From the NCBI GenBank assembly GCA_002786025.1, contig NHNW01000003.1, positions 1,054,001 through 1,118,000 on the forward strand: a DNA stretch of 64,000 bases, written 5' to 3'. The notes under the pieces were generated by a model, which saw only the letters and a program-made list of their open reading frames with translations, was not told the DNA's origin and ran no database searches. Both the position numbers and the translations under genes were made by a program. Position 1 is the stretch's first letter; every line of letters begins with the position of its first letter. This document shows, in pieces, positions 44,783 through 55,876 of this stretch. The DNA comes from Zasmidium citrigriseum. Lineage: Eukaryota; Ascomycota; Dothideomycetes; Mycosphaerellales; Mycosphaerellaceae.

Positions 44783-46722
44783 ATGGACTCCGAAAAGCCC
44801 AACAGTAAGGCCCAGTACTGGGCGAAGAGGTTGGAATGTCCTGTTGATGAGGACGCCGGCTATCACAACACTTTCGTACGTTCAACGAATCGGGGAGCCT
44901 TTGGCGATGCTGGAAGCTAATGGCCGCGAAGTGGTGCAACAGAGACCTCATCCCAATTCCACCAGCTCGTCAAACAGTAAAGTCTTGCCTCGAGTTCGAA
45001 TGAACACTCGCTGATCTCCTTCGCAGTGGACATGGCAAGGCTACGCAGGCTACTGGGTAATCGCCGGAATCAACACAACAGCCTGGACCTCCGGCTCCTC
45101 GCTCCTCTCCCTTGGCCTCTCCGTCCCCCAGGCCATGGGCGTGATGGTTGGCGTCTCTCTCATCAGCGCTCTCATAGCCGTCCTCGCTGGATGGCCAGGC
45201 TCCCACCAACACCTCGGCTTTACTGTCCTCTGCCGTGCCTCATGGGGCATGCGAGGAGGTTTCTGGCCCGTCCTCAACCGCATCATGACCGCCATCATCT
45301 GGCTAGGTATCCAGATGTACTGGGGCGGCCAGGCTGTCAAGATCATTCTTGGGGCCATTGTCGGACCTAAGTTCGTCTTTCTGAAGAATACATTACCGGC
45401 GAGCGCGAATGTGGACACTGCGAGTTTGATCAGCTTTTTTGTTTTTAATGTCATCTTTTTGCCGTGCTTGGTGGTACCTCCTGAACGGCTCCAAATGCCT
45501 TTCCGCGTGCGATCACCTCCGGCCCTGGTATTCAGTCAGTATGGCTAACGATCCCGCAGGTCACATTCATAATGATCACACTCACCATGTTTGGTATTCT
45601 TGGGTGGGCGATTGGCACCAATGGCGGCCCGGGTCCCCTTCTTCACACTCCAGCGACAGCTAAGGGCAGTGCCCTATCCTGGGCCGCACTCTTTGGACTT
45701 CAATCCATCGTCGGTAGCCAGGCCTCAGGATGTCTTGGACAATCAGAGTACACGTCTCGATTATCTTTCCGTGTGTTGAGCCATCTGCTGACTTCATATC
45801 TCTCCCTTTTAGTTGGACCCGCTACGCCAAAACTCCAAATGCAGCCTTGTTCGGCCAACTCGTAGCCGCCCCAATCATGATCACAATCACAGCCGTCTGT
45901 GGCCTCCTCATAACTTCTGCAACCGCAGAGATATACGGCGTATACCTATGGAACCCCTTCGAACTCCTCCTCCACATCCAACAAACCTCCCTAACAGCAG
46001 GAGCTCGCGCCGGAACCTTCTTCGCCGGCCTAGGCTTCCTCTGCAGCCAACTTGCCCTCTGCATTGTCCTCAACTGCGTCTCCGCCGGAATGGACCTCGC
46101 CGCATTATGTCCCAAATGGATCAACATTCGTCGAGGAGGCTACTTCGTCTCCATCATAGCAATCGCGATCTGTCCCTGGCAATATGTCACGAAACCGACG
46201 ACATTTATCACCGTCCTCAGTGGCTGGTCCGTCTTTCTGTCGCCTATGACGGGGATTGTGGTCAGTGATTACTTCCTGGTCAGGAGACGCAATTACCATC
46301 TCGGCGACTTGTACATGGGCAATAGTGCGAGTGCGTATTGGTACTACCATGGATTCAACTGGCGAGGCTTCACGGCTTGGGTCATGGCAACGTGGCCGAC
46401 ACTCCCAGGATTTGCGCGATCTATTGAGGAGGTCAGCAATAACAATGGCTGGGATCACGTGTATCAAATCACTTACTTTTATGGCTTCTTTTCGGCATTG
46501 CTCATCTACTGGGCGTTGGTACGTCAATCAAAGGCAAGGAGCCCAATAAGAACACCAGCTAACACGTGATTGCAGCACGCCTTCTTCCCGGTGGCTCGAC
46601 AGACCGGCAGTTCGCCTTTTGTGCTCGCAGAGCATGTGCAAATGTTGCATGGGACGGAGAGCGAGTCGAATGGCGAAGTGGAAGCGGTTGAGGCAGAGCC
46701 CTCCAAAAGGGCTGACGTGTGA
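44783..46722 (+). CDS. NCS1-family nucleobase/allantoin-type permease
   Basis: Six exons (44783-44875, 44932-44976, 45027-45506, 45560-45747, 45813-46518, 46576-46722) with introns of 56, 50, 53, 65 and 57 bp give 552 residues. NCS1 (Fur-type) permeases import purines, pyrimidines, allantoin or related compounds across the plasma membrane. Landmarks: CNRDLIPIPPARQTWTWQGY at the exon 2/3 join, the first helices with GINTTAWTSGSSLLSLGLS, AGWPGSHQHLGFTVLCRASWGMRG, NQSDWTRYAK equivalent GQSDWTRYAK at the exon 4/5 join, and a DYFLVRRRNYHLGDLY motif after helix 10. About twelve membrane segments are expected and fit. Splice sites were chosen to keep family motifs continuous; exon 1 is the least certain. 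Confidence 0.85.
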
Positions 46723-46935
46723 TGTCTTAGAAGTTTTCATACGCTCATTGTCAATCGGTAGAATGATCCTAGTCATTCAAGACAATAGTCTTCGTGATGC
46801 TCTCTGTGCTTCATCTGCAATCCTGTCCCCTATGCTTTCCATCATGCAACAAGTGAAACCCCGTTGAACGCCGGTCTTCCTCCAAGGGTATCTCTCGCTG
46901 AAGAAGTTTGAAGTTGGTGATGCCTCCATGATGAT

Positions 46936-48264
46936 TTAAGACATGTACTGGGCGCGCTGCTTCTGTACTTTCTTCTCCTTGTTGCGCTTCTTGTATTCCT
47001 GCAACTGCTTCTTGGAGATTCTCTGCTCGCGGCGCTCGGCCTTGAGAGATTTGCCGTCGTGAGAATTGGCAGCAGCGTCGGCGTCGAAGAAGGCGTTCTG
47101 CTGACGAGAGGCCTTGGCGCTGTCGCTGTAGCGCTCTGGGTTGAGGTGGGCTTGCTGAGCGTTGCCGGTGAATCGGTTGAAGGCCATGCTCGAGCCGTAG
47201 CTGGCCACACCGGATGCTTGCTGCTTCTGGCTTGCTTCAGCAGCCTCCTGGGCACGGAGAGCCTCGTGATACTTGGCATATGGTGCGGTCGGGTCGTAGT
47301 TGCCGTGGATGGCAGGGATGTAGCCCTGGTATCCCTCCGGGACCGACGGGCCTGCACAAATTGTGTTAGTACTCGTTCTGGACTTGATGATAGCGTTGAC
47401 TCACGTCTCTGGGGTTCTGGTTCCTTGATGCTTTCTGGCTGCTGGAGGCCAGCCACGCGGTCGACGCCTTGCTTCTGAAGGTCCCAGAGCCAGTACGGCT
47501 CAGACGGCGGCTCCCACTGCGAGGCTTGGGGGTTGTCGAGATTGGTATAGTAGGCCGCGTTGGGACCGTACTGGGCTGGATCGAGGTCGCACTTGACCCA
47601 CTTGTACTTTGCCTCCTGGAAATGATATTAGTATGAGCGGAGAAGGTGCAATTGATAAAACAAGAAGCGTATATCCAGATCCAGTGGCTGGTGGTCGGCA
47701 CGGCATGGCGGTGGCATTCTTGATGGCATTTTCGATGGCATTTTCGATGGCGTTTTCGGTGGCATTCTCGGTGGCGCTGCGGCAAAGCAAATGGAAGATG
47801 TTGCGCTGGCAATCAGGGCAACAAGATATGAGGAGAGAAAGAAGGCATAGAGCCGAGTTCAACGACGTCGCGTTGGCCCGGTGATCTTGCAACTCACCAA
47901 CTCCTGCTGGCTCAGCGTGGCATCCTCAGGCTTGAGCTTGTTCGCAGTGGAATCATCCTGCGCCTACGGACTATCAGCAAACCATGAAAGAAAGATATGT
48001 GACAATGTTGGCGCGACGCAAGAAGCGCGGAAGATGTAGCGACGGCACAGCGTCGCGTGGCGACGAGGCTGTCGTTGGACGTCATGGTGCTCAGGTTCGG
48101 GGCGGCGGGTGGCACGCCCGTTCGCGAGAGCATCAACTCACCTCAGCCTTTGCAGTGTCGTTCGGCTGGTCTTCTTTGTCGGTGTTACTAGCGATGCTAG
48201 CTGGTGGGCTGCCCTTGGAGCTGGCGGCGCCCTTAATCTTGAATTCGGGTTCTTCTTGAGACAT
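46936..48264 (-). CDS. WW-domain protein, possibly RNA-processing related
   Basis: Four exons (48264-48142, 47963-47898, 47615-47405, 47351-46936) with introns of 178, 282 and 53 bp give 271 residues. A WW-like domain occupies about 64-100: KYKWVKCDLDPAQYG..AAYYTNLDNPQASQWEPP, with the first Trp, the aromatic pair and the last Trp-x-x-Pro present and a short insertion. A GYQGYIPAIHGNYDPTAPYAKY stretch follows, and the C-terminus is a basic coiled coil (KAERREQRISKKQLQEYKKRNKEKK) probably nuclear. WW domains bind proline-rich ligands and are frequent in splicing factors, hence the guess. Start chosen at MSQEEPEF; an upstream in-frame ATG at 48339 would add 25 residues. Confidence 0.75.
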
Positions 48265-48660
48265 GCTGTCGGTAGTGGGTGGGTGTTGCTGGTCAAGAAT
48301 GGTGGCTTCGTTGCCGTTGTCGAGTGGTGTCGAGTTCAAGTCGTGAAGCGAAATTCGACCGATGATGTCTCTGGCGCTGGAAAGGCAGGCGCGCTAGCCA
48401 AAAGTGGCCAAATCACGTGGCCAACAACCTCACTTCTGCGCCACATTCACTCGTCGACCATCCATATCTGGCAGGAACGTCAAGAATGTTTCGACGGTGA
48501 ATGAGATGCGAAAGGGATGGCAATATTCGACGTGGCGGGCAATTAAATCAAAGTCGTGAGCATTCACTACTTCTGTCAGCAAGTCTCGGCAAGGGAGCTC
48601 CGTCCACTTCTACGCGCCAATGTGCAACTCCCTCACCTACTTTTCTCCAATGCTGCCAAC
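48265..48660. promoter_or_regulatory. divergent promoter region
   Basis: About 400 bp between the starts of the minus-strand WW protein and the plus-strand unknown gene; it must serve both. A CACGTG-type E-box lies near 48415. No gene seen. Confidence 0.45.
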
Positions 48661-49308
48661 ATGGCACAGCCGGTGCTGGTAAAAGCATACACGGACAGCA
48701 GACCGTCTACAGCCACATCGTCCAACAACACAGGCCGGGCACAAGCTCTCCCGCCAATCTCGTCTTTCGCGTTTGCCGACATCCTTCGATCCGCCGATTG
48801 TCCCGACTTCCAAGTTGCGATCGATGGAATCGCGGAGATATGCGCCAAAAATCGCATGAGTCTGGCAGATGAATATGCTTCTCACCTCCCGCCCTTGGGT
48901 GAGATTACAGCAGCGACCTCCTCCAACATGAGGCCACACCTCTATCGTCCTTCTGGTGGTATGCGAAGAGCACTCACCAGTGTTCCCGAAGCAAGCTCCA
49001 GCAGCAGCGAGGGCAGCCGTAAGAGCAAGAAGAGAGGCAGCATCTTCAGCTTCCGCAAGCAGACTGTGCAAGAAAGCAAGCCAATGCGACGCATGCGAAT
49101 TGGCAGTATGGGGAGAACTATCCCCGTTGGCACAACCACAGCTCTTGCTGCTGAGGCATGGTCACAGCCCGATCATACCAGAAGCTCGTCTGAAACGACT
49201 ATCACAGCAATGCCACCGCAGCCTGCGTCTCGTGGAAGAGCATCGAGCGCGGCGGAATCCAGCCTTCAACGCCTTCTTGCCGCTCAACATCGAGCACCAG
49301 ACGGCTGA
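48661..49308 (+). CDS. unknown Ser-rich basic protein
   Basis: A 215-residue single-exon frame from ATG 48661 (MAQPVLVKAYTDSRPS), preferred over the ATG at 48556 because of its AACATGG context and protein-like start. The ordered part is about 30-80 (PPISSFAFADILRSADCPDFQVAIDGIAEICAKNRMSLADEY); the rest is disordered, rich in Ser and Arg, with a KKRGSIFSFRK basic patch that could bind membranes or nucleic acid or be phosphorylated. I do not recognise a family. Confidence 0.6.
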   Translation: MAQPVLVKAYTDSRPSTATSSNNTGRAQALPPISSFAFADILRSADCPDFQVAIDGIAEICAKNRMSLADEYASHLPPLGEITAATSSNMRPHLYRPSGGMRRALTSVPEASSSSSEGSRKSKKRGSIFSFRKQTVQESKPMRRMRIGSMGRTIPVGTTTALAAEAWSQPDHTRSSSETTITAMPPQPASRGRASSAAESSLQRLLAAQHRAPDG

Positions 49309-50062
49309 GATGCTGAGGACGATGACTCGTCCAAGTATTTGAGATTTGCAACACCGCTGGAGGCCATCTCTCTACCTGGCATTCGCAACGTCTTCAACAG
49401 ATGCTGGCAACCTGTAGGCCATGCAGGCTCTCATCTCTGGCAGACGTGTTGGCGCCAACACTGTGCCCGTTGCGCTCAAAGTCGCACGCGGTTCGAGCCT
49501 GCGCGGTGCACACCGTCTGCCTTGCGTAGGCCGCCACCACTCATGTACGCCGACTTTGTCATTCTTCGACAATCCCCGACGGCTTCACTTCAAGAGGCAG
49601 CGTTGGGAGTGCTGTTTTCGAGCACACTCACTGGGATTAGAGCGACATCACAATGCTTTTTGGCCATTACAAGCGCTCGTTGCACGCAGTCCTCAGCTCA
49701 ACTGGACTACAACAGTGTCATCATGACGCTCACCACTTCATCGTTCTGCAGTGGCACGTACGTGAGGTCGGTATGCTCAAGCACAAGTAGCATCGGGAAA
49801 GCTTTCCGAATGTTGTATTTCCATAGCTCCCACGCAAAGCTCACTCGCGGAACATGGAAAACTTGCCTCGTACGGCCACGGGTTTGTAAGCGGACCTCAA
49901 GCTCACATGCGTGGATTTGGATCCATATCTTCCCCGCCTTCGGTGTCCAGTTCCGTCGCCACAAACGAGAAGATAGGCAAAGGCCAATATTTACACAGCT
50001 TCATCAACTGAATTAGTAGGACATTGTATGCCGAAAGTTGAACATCTCAGCAAGCATTCACA
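49309..50062. other. intergenic, no supported gene
   Basis: A 225-codon frame crosses this region but has no domain or splice support. Nothing else seen. Confidence 0.45.
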
Positions 50063-50737
50063 ATGGTCAAAGTCACAAAATACCAGCTCCCACCAACGAA
50101 GCTGATCCCAAACTCACCCTACCCACTCCTCCGCTACGAAGGCCTCCTCTCAAAAGACGAGCTAAAGCCCGATCAAATATACGAGAGATTCGCACAGAAT
50201 GACTGGGAGACACACTGGATCTTCCGCTATGGCCCAACCCAAGTATCACACTATCACTCCGAAGCACACGAATGCATGGCCGTCCTGACCGGCACCGCAA
50301 CAATCCGCTTCGGAGTCGCAGACACAAGCGACGATCTCCAAGAGAGCACATATGGCTCTGGCAGGGAACAAGGCGGTATCGAGGTCCACGCTAAGGCTGG
50401 CGACGTGTTCGTGCTACCTGCGGGAACGGCGCACAAGACGCATGACACGACGCCGGCGGAGTTCGCTTTGCTTACGCCTGGGAAGGGGAAAGGCATTGAG
50501 GCTGCGGACCCGAAGAAGGCTTTGAGTGAGATCAAGTTGGATGGTTTCTGCATGATTGGAGCGTATCCTGTCGGCAGCTCGTGGGATTTTGCCGTGGGAC
50601 AGACGGATGATGGGCATTTTAAGGAGGTTTGGTCTGTTAAGAAACCAGAGAAGGATCCTATGCTTGGGACGGCAGCGGAGGGACTTGTTGGGTTGTGGGT
50701 TGATGAAAAGAAACCTGGAAGAGGGAGCAAGTTGTAA
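50063..50737 (+). CDS. cupin-domain protein
   Basis: A 224-residue single-exon protein. Cupin motif 1 is VSHYHSEAHECMAVLTG (about 73-89), giving the metal-binding His/His/Glu-type set; motif 2 is GDVFVLPAGTAHKTHD (about 119-134) with its histidines. This resembles the YjlB-like single-cupin proteins of bacteria and fungi, cytosolic, with no assigned reaction. The metal ligands look complete, so enzyme activity is plausible. Start chosen at the first ATG of the frame, which gives the usual length. Confidence 0.85.
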   Translation: MVKVTKYQLPPTKLIPNSPYPLLRYEGLLSKDELKPDQIYERFAQNDWETHWIFRYGPTQVSHYHSEAHECMAVLTGTATIRFGVADTSDDLQESTYGSGREQGGIEVHAKAGDVFVLPAGTAHKTHDTTPAEFALLTPGKGKGIEAADPKKALSEIKLDGFCMIGAYPVGSSWDFAVGQTDDGHFKEVWSVKKPEKDPMLGTAAEGLVGLWVDEKKPGRGSKL

Positions 50738-51196
50738 AGAGATGGTGAAGCCTCCAACCCTGCTCTCCGAAATCTTGGAGGATCAGTTGAGTTTGGATGC
50801 GTCCGCAGCTGCGGCCGCCTCTATCAAATGGACGACACTTGCTCCAATCCAATGCCCTGATTTCTTCGCCATTCAAGATCGATTGCTTACTCAAGGATAG
50901 TCTCGACGAGCTATCACGCCTTTTGATGTTATGCCCATATGCCATGGTTATTCCCGTCTTCGATCGCCACTCCTTCGAAGGACCAACTGTAAGATACTCT
51001 TGCAGATAGACTCCAATGCCCGTTTCAAAGAACCTAGCCTTACAACATCGCACGAGCTTAGAAATGGCGCAGACGAAAGTCCGAGAAGACGGACTTGCGA
51101 GCTCGAACAGTCGAATTCAACCCCAAGGCCTCATCTACTTCAAAACGTTTGAGCCCACACACCCAGCCAACCCCCCTAACAACCCATCCTCCCAAA

Positions 51197-52258
51197 ATGT
51201 CCCACCCAACAACAACTCCACAATGGACCATCTCCCCCGCGTCCGGTCTCTCCAGCCTCAGCCTCACCCAAGCCGCCCCAATACCCACCCTAGGCCCCAC
51301 CGACTGCCTGATCGAAATCCACGCCATCTCGCTCAACTACCGCGACGTGGCCCTTCCCACAGGCCGCTACCCCATGGCCTACAGAGAAACCGTGATCCCC
51401 TGCTCCGACGGCGCCGGGAAAGTCGTCGCCACCGGCTCGCAAGTCACATTGCATAGTGTAGGCGACAGCGTCTGCACGCTGTTCAACCAAGGACATATCT
51501 CTGGATATATGACGCCTGATATTAGAGAAACAAGTCTCGGAAGCCAGGTCGATGGGGTCTTGAGACGGTATGCAGTGTTTCCTGAGACAGGGCTCGTCCC
51601 CGCGCCGAAGAACTTCAACATGTTAGAAGCAGCGACATTACCCTGTGCGGCTGTAACGGCATGGAATGCTCTCATGGGAGTTGATGGACGGGCTTTGAAA
51701 GCCGGGGACTGGGTTCTCGTGCAGGGGACCGGAGGCGTTAGTTTATTCGCAGCGCAGTTTGCGGTTGCGATGGGGGCGAAGGTGATTGGGACGACGTCGA
51801 CGAGGGAGAAGGGGGAGGAGTTGAAGAGGATGGGCGTACGGTATGTGATTAATTATAAGGAGGATGAGAGTTGGGGCGAGACCGCGAGGGGGTTGACGCC
51901 TGGCGAGGAGGGTGTGCATCATATTATTGAGGTTGGTGGCGAGACGACGATGGCTCAGTCTTTGAAAACGATTAGGTATGAAGGTGTGATTTCGTTGATC
52001 GGATTCCTTGGAGGCAAGCCGGGAGAACAGAAGACCAGCTTCGCCGACTGCCTCAAGGCAATCTGCCTTGTCCGAGGCATCAGCGTCGGGTCGAGAGAGC
52101 AATTCGTTGCGATGAACGAGTTCATCGACAAGCACGACATTCGGCCGGTGATCGACAAGCGGGTGTTCGAGTTCAAGGAGGTTCCTGAGGCGTATCAATA
52201 CATGCTGGACGCGAAGCATTGGGGCAACATCTGTATCAAGGGAGCAGTAGAATCGTAG
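51197..52258 (+). CDS. zinc-less MDR-family NAD(P)H-dependent oxidoreductase
   Basis: A 353-residue medium-chain dehydrogenase/reductase, single exon. The start at 51197 (MSHPTTTPQ) is preferred over 51095, which would add 34 unrelated residues. N-terminal GroES-like fold: SLNYRDVALPTGRYP and IPCSDGAGKVV. Rossmann fold: LVQGTGGVSLFAAQFA (about 175-190) with the nucleotide-binding glycines, then GAKVIGTTS. The structural-zinc cysteine cluster of classical alcohol dehydrogenases is missing, so this is a quinone-oxidoreductase-like or related zinc-independent reductase. Its stop is 2 bp from the stop of the convergent 3-hydroxyisobutyrate dehydrogenase. Confidence 0.85.
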   Translation: MSHPTTTPQWTISPASGLSSLSLTQAAPIPTLGPTDCLIEIHAISLNYRDVALPTGRYPMAYRETVIPCSDGAGKVVATGSQVTLHSVGDSVCTLFNQGHISGYMTPDIRETSLGSQVDGVLRRYAVFPETGLVPAPKNFNMLEAATLPCAAVTAWNALMGVDGRALKAGDWVLVQGTGGVSLFAAQFAVAMGAKVIGTTSTREKGEELKRMGVRYVINYKEDESWGETARGLTPGEEGVHHIIEVGGETTMAQSLKTIRYEGVISLIGFLGGKPGEQKTSFADCLKAICLVRGISVGSREQFVAMNEFIDKHDIRPVIDKRVFEFKEVPEAYQYMLDAKHWGNICIKGAVES

Positions 52259-52260
52259 TT

Positions 52261-53357
52261 CTATTCGACTTTCGAAGATCCCAAAAGCTTTCCGTCTTGT
52301 TCGGTGAATAGTCTGTAGATGCTGCGGCTTTCCTGGTCCTTGCAGAGCGGACTTTCGACTGCTCGAGCATAGACGTCCTTGACCACGTTTCCTAGAACAT
52401 GCTTTGCACCGACATCGTCCATCAGCTGAACAGCCATCTCGATCACGCCTTTTGCCAATTCGGTTTTGAAGCCGCCCTTGAAGTCTCGAGAAGCGGAGGA
52501 GTTGGGCTGGACACCCTTGATAGGATTCATGTTGAGCGAGTTCCAACAAGAGCCGCTGCTGGCGTTGATGACATCCGAAAGGACCTTTGGATCAAGGCCA
52601 TATTTGACTCCAGTGTTCATGCCTGCAGACACATCAGCTTCCGCCACAACTGTTCTAGTCACCTTATTGCTCTCACCTTCACACAGCCCAATATAGCTGC
52701 AATAAGCAATGTAGTTGTTGATCTGCTTGGTAGCAAGTCCGGCTCCAGCCTTCCCACAATAGAATAACTTGTTTCCCATGAGATCGAGCACAGGCCTAGC
52801 GCGTTCGAAGAGATCTTCTGATCCGCCGACCATGAAAGTAAGCGTACCGTCCGCAGCAGACGGGATGCCGCCAGACACCGGAGCATCGAGAAATTCGGCG
52901 TGATCGCTCTTCTGGACCTCATCCAGCACTCTCAACGATGTACTGACCTCAATGGTTGAAGTGTCGAGGAAGAGTCGTTTCCTTGGTCCAGATGCCTTGG
53001 TCGCAAGTAGTCCAGTTGTAGAGTCCGTGAACACTTTGCTAACAGCAGCTCCATGTGGTAGTGAAGTGATTATAACACTCTGTACATCGGGCGTCAGAGG
53101 CGGACGTGCTGTGGATTTGAGTGACATACACATCGTTCAGCAACATCTATCGGCGTGTCTGCTACCTCGACTCGACCATATCCCTCGGCTTGTTTTACAA
53201 ACTCATCTCTGCGAGTTTGGTCCAACTCACATACGACAAGTTTCGATGTCGTGGGTAGGTTCTTCCGGACGTTCATGGCCATGCCGAAGCCCATGTTGCC
53301 AAGTCCAATGAAGCCAACGGAATCCATCGAAAGCTGTTCTCCGATTTGCTGCGCCAT
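52261..53357 (-). CDS. 3-hydroxyisobutyrate dehydrogenase-like protein
   Basis: Three exons (53357-53130, 53079-52677, 52622-52261) give 330 residues. Intron 1 is 50 bp (GTATGT..GTACAG, CTGAC branch). Intron 2 is 54 bp, a multiple of three without stops, so an unspliced reading also stays open; removing it restores the family's CEGMNTG. N-terminal Rossmann: VGFIGLGNMGFGMA (about 14-27). Substrate/catalytic signature: DAPVSGG and GKAGAGLATKQINN with the catalytic lysine. Family role: NAD-dependent oxidation of 3-hydroxyisobutyrate in valine breakdown, usually mitochondrial; no clear transit peptide is visible, so localisation is open. Confidence 0.87.
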
Positions 53358-53832
53358 ACTGTGAGTATGAGAATGGGCTGAATGCGTGACCTGGAGAGAT
53401 TTGCTGAGATTTCAACGAGGCCCTCTTGATGATGGGAGTGCACAGTTGGGGTTGGAGATGGAGTGACCCCACCTGCGCGTTGCCGCGTCTTCAGAGGTGA
53501 CGGGCAGGGATCTTTGTCTTGCTGCAGCGGGCAATCGATCACAGATGCTGAACCTCATTCCAATGCGAGGATCTGATCTGGCAGTATTCGCGAGCAGCCG
53601 CAGAAGTCAAGTTGTACCATGGCGGCAATCCATATTGACATTTGCAGCTTGGCGGCAAAGACTTCCACGCCAACTTTACTGGTTGCAATGTCTCTCAAGC
53701 AGTAGTGACTTGGGGATCTTGACGGTTCGATCTGTCTTCAACATCGTTGCGGATTGGAGGACTGGCAACGGTTCTGTGTCCCTGTGGGTAGAGATTGCGC
53801 TTGATGCTGAGATGGGCCAGACTACACTGCTT
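53358..53832. other. intergenic between HIBADH start and COG2 end, no gene seen
   Basis: Contains the HIBADH promoter. The open frame on + has no domain support. Confidence 0.45.
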
Positions 53833-54696
53833 TCACTTGCCCCTCAGGACCTTCATCCCCTCTTCTTCGGCGCCAATCTCTCCATAGAGCTTCATCACCG
53901 CTAGTATCGCATCTGGTGACTTCGCTGTCTTTGCTTGCCTCAGCGCTGCTGATAGATCAAGTAGCAGCGTAGTGCTGATCTTCTCGAGTCGTCCGCCTTG
54001 AGATACCAGGAAAGGATGGCTAGGTCCAATGCGGTTCATCAATCTTGTGATTAGTATGTATCGACTCGCGTGTCGTTGCAGCTTCTTGAGAGGTATTGAC
54101 AGTGTACTTCCGTTGGCATTGGTGTCGTCTTCTTCCTCGTCCTCTTCGTCCTCATCGTCCAGGTCATCTTCGGTGTCGGGCTTGATACCAAGACTCTGCT
54201 CGAGTTCGCCAATCTGCTCGTGTACTTCCAGCAGCGATCTTCCCACGTTCACGTCCCTTCTGATCTCTTTCCTCTCCTTGACCAGTCCTCCAACTTCATC
54301 AGCCCTTTCGCGAACACCCTTCTTGATCCCCTCGACTTCTCTCTGGAAGCCAAGCAGTCCAACTCTCACGCCCTCCACCTTCTCTTCTCCGCCTTTCAGA
54401 TCTCCGCCCAAGCTCAGGAACTCCTCATAGTTGCCATTGACCAGATCTAGCAACTCTTTGTTCAGCAACTGGCTTCTCTGGCGCAGGTCTGATCGCAGGT
54501 CTTCAAGAGTTTGGTGTCGATTTCTCAGCGTTGACAAGTAGGTCTGCGGGTCAAAGTCCTGAGCTAAGAAGTCGTTGCGTGGGAGTTCGCCTGGGTATGG
54601 AAGCGTGTCTTCATCGTCGGAGGAGTATGTTGACTGGGCGTTGGCCGGCGTGGATGTGGGCGATATTGAAGACGACGGCAGCTCAAATTTGCTCAT
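53833..54696 (-). CDS. COG2: conserved oligomeric Golgi complex subunit 2
   Basis: A 287-residue single-exon protein. The LPRNDFLAQDFDPQTYLSTLRNRHQTLEDLRSDLR segment (about 38-74) is the COG2 N-terminal signature, followed by long helices (LLNKELLDLVNGNYEEFLSLGGDLKGGEEKVEGVR) typical of tethering factors. An acidic loop (about 175-193) interrupts the coiled coil. COG tethers retrograde vesicles at the Golgi. Fungal filamentous COG2 proteins are short like this. Its 5' end is 190 bp from that of the divergent MRPL1. Confidence 0.85.
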   Translation of the reverse strand: MSKFELPSSSISPTSTPANAQSTYSSDDEDTLPYPGELPRNDFLAQDFDPQTYLSTLRNRHQTLEDLRSDLRQRSQLLNKELLDLVNGNYEEFLSLGGDLKGGEEKVEGVRVGLLGFQREVEGIKKGVRERADEVGGLVKERKEIRRDVNVGRSLLEVHEQIGELEQSLGIKPDTEDDLDDEDEEDEEEDDTNANGSTLSIPLKKLQRHASRYILITRLMNRIGPSHPFLVSQGGRLEKISTTLLLDLSAALRQAKTAKSPDAILAVMKLYGEIGAEEEGMKVLRGK

Positions 54697-54886
54697 TTCG
54701 GCATAATCCCGTCTCTTTCTCGAGACTGTGTATAGTGTTGTTGCGAAGGGAGGTCTGGATGGAGTCGAAGATGCGCTTCATGCCTGAGGCCAATCTCTTG
54801 GCTCTCCCGAAGCGCCGCCGCAACGACACTTGAGATGGACAAGACATCGAACATCCAGTCGCTCTCACCTCCAGCACATCACCACC
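54697..54886. promoter_or_regulatory. bidirectional promoter COG2 / MRPL1
   Basis: 190 bp separate the two start codons and must drive both genes. No TATA box stands out. Confidence 0.5.
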
Positions 54887-55876
54887 ATGGCCGCCTCCCG
54901 ATACTGTCCGTCGTGTCTCTCAGCTGTCACTCGATCGATACCACAACCGCGAATCAGCCCGATCCAGACGCCCTCATTCTTCCTCCCTTTTCACCAAGTC
55001 CGGACTGCAGTCCAATCTGCCAATGCCGCAAAGTACAAGCGAAAGGGGAAGGATGCACCGGCATCTCAAAGAAAGAAGAAGGGCAGGACAACATACTATA
55101 CACCAGACCTGAAGAATGCGATTCAGTTCTCACTACTAGACGCGATGCGGTATGATAGAAGCCGGATACCAATCTGTAGCCAGCATTGCTAACGTTACAT
55201 CAGATATCTCAAAGCCGCTGAAGTCGGACAGCCACCGTCATCGGCGAAATACGAACTACACATCAGACTCAAAACACCAAAGAACGGCGCAGTGGTACGG
55301 AATCGCCTACGACTACCGCATCCCGTGAAGACCGACCTTCGAATCTGCGTGATATGCCCACCAGACAGTAAACAGGCGCAGGCAGCAAGAGCAGCAGGTG
55401 CGGCAGTGGTTGGAGAGGACGAAGTTTTTGAACAGATCAAAGCGGGCAACATCGACTTTGACAGGTGCATATGCCATCAGGACAGTCTTCCCAAATTGGC
55501 CAAATCGGGTGTTGCGAGAATACTTGGTCCGCGCGGCTTGATGCCATCAGCAAAGACGGGAACAGTCGTGAAGGACGTTGCAAGTTCAGTGAAGGATATG
55601 GTCGGTGCTTCAGAATACAGAGAGCGAGCTGGAGTGGTGCGGCTGGGCATTGGCCAGTTGGCATTTACGCCAGAGGAAATGCAGAAGAACATCCGCACGG
55701 CTATTGAAGCGATCAAAAAAGACATTGCAGGAGTCAGCGATCGAACGCCAAAAGACATCCATGAGGTGGTTTTGAGCAGCACAAATGGGCCTGGGTTCAG
55801 TTTGAATGGGGAGTTCAGGGGTCCCAACAGTCCGCCTTCGAAAGACCTTGGTGTAAAAGACTTAGCCGTGGCATAG
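54887..55876 (+). CDS. MRPL1: mitochondrial large-subunit ribosomal protein uL1m
   Basis: Two exons (54887-55149, 55204-55876) with a 54-bp intron (GTATGA..GCTAAC..CATCAG) give 311 residues. A basic, Ser/Arg-rich N-terminus (MAASRYCPSCLSAVTRSIPQ) is a likely mitochondrial targeting sequence. The L1 core includes KTDLRICVICPPDSKQAQAARAAGA, GNIDFDRCICHQDSLPKLAKSG and the L1 signature ARILGPRGLMPSAKTGTVVKDV. It binds 23S-type rRNA at the E-site stalk of the mitoribosome. Start at 54887 sits in an ACCATGG context. Confidence 0.92.

Noticed and set aside
44278..44802. 174-codon minus-strand frame upstream of the permease
   Set aside because: No domain, no conserved motif, and it overlaps the permease start.
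49339..50016. 225-codon plus-strand frame
   Set aside because: No start context, domain or splice support; composition is not protein-like.
51743..52549. 268-codon minus-strand frame over the MDR oxidoreductase
   Set aside because: It is antisense to a clear oxidoreductase gene and lacks any domain.
53101..53133. A frameshift in the 3-hydroxyisobutyrate dehydrogenase gene
   Set aside because: A 50-bp intron with GTATGT donor and GTACAG acceptor restores the frame exactly.
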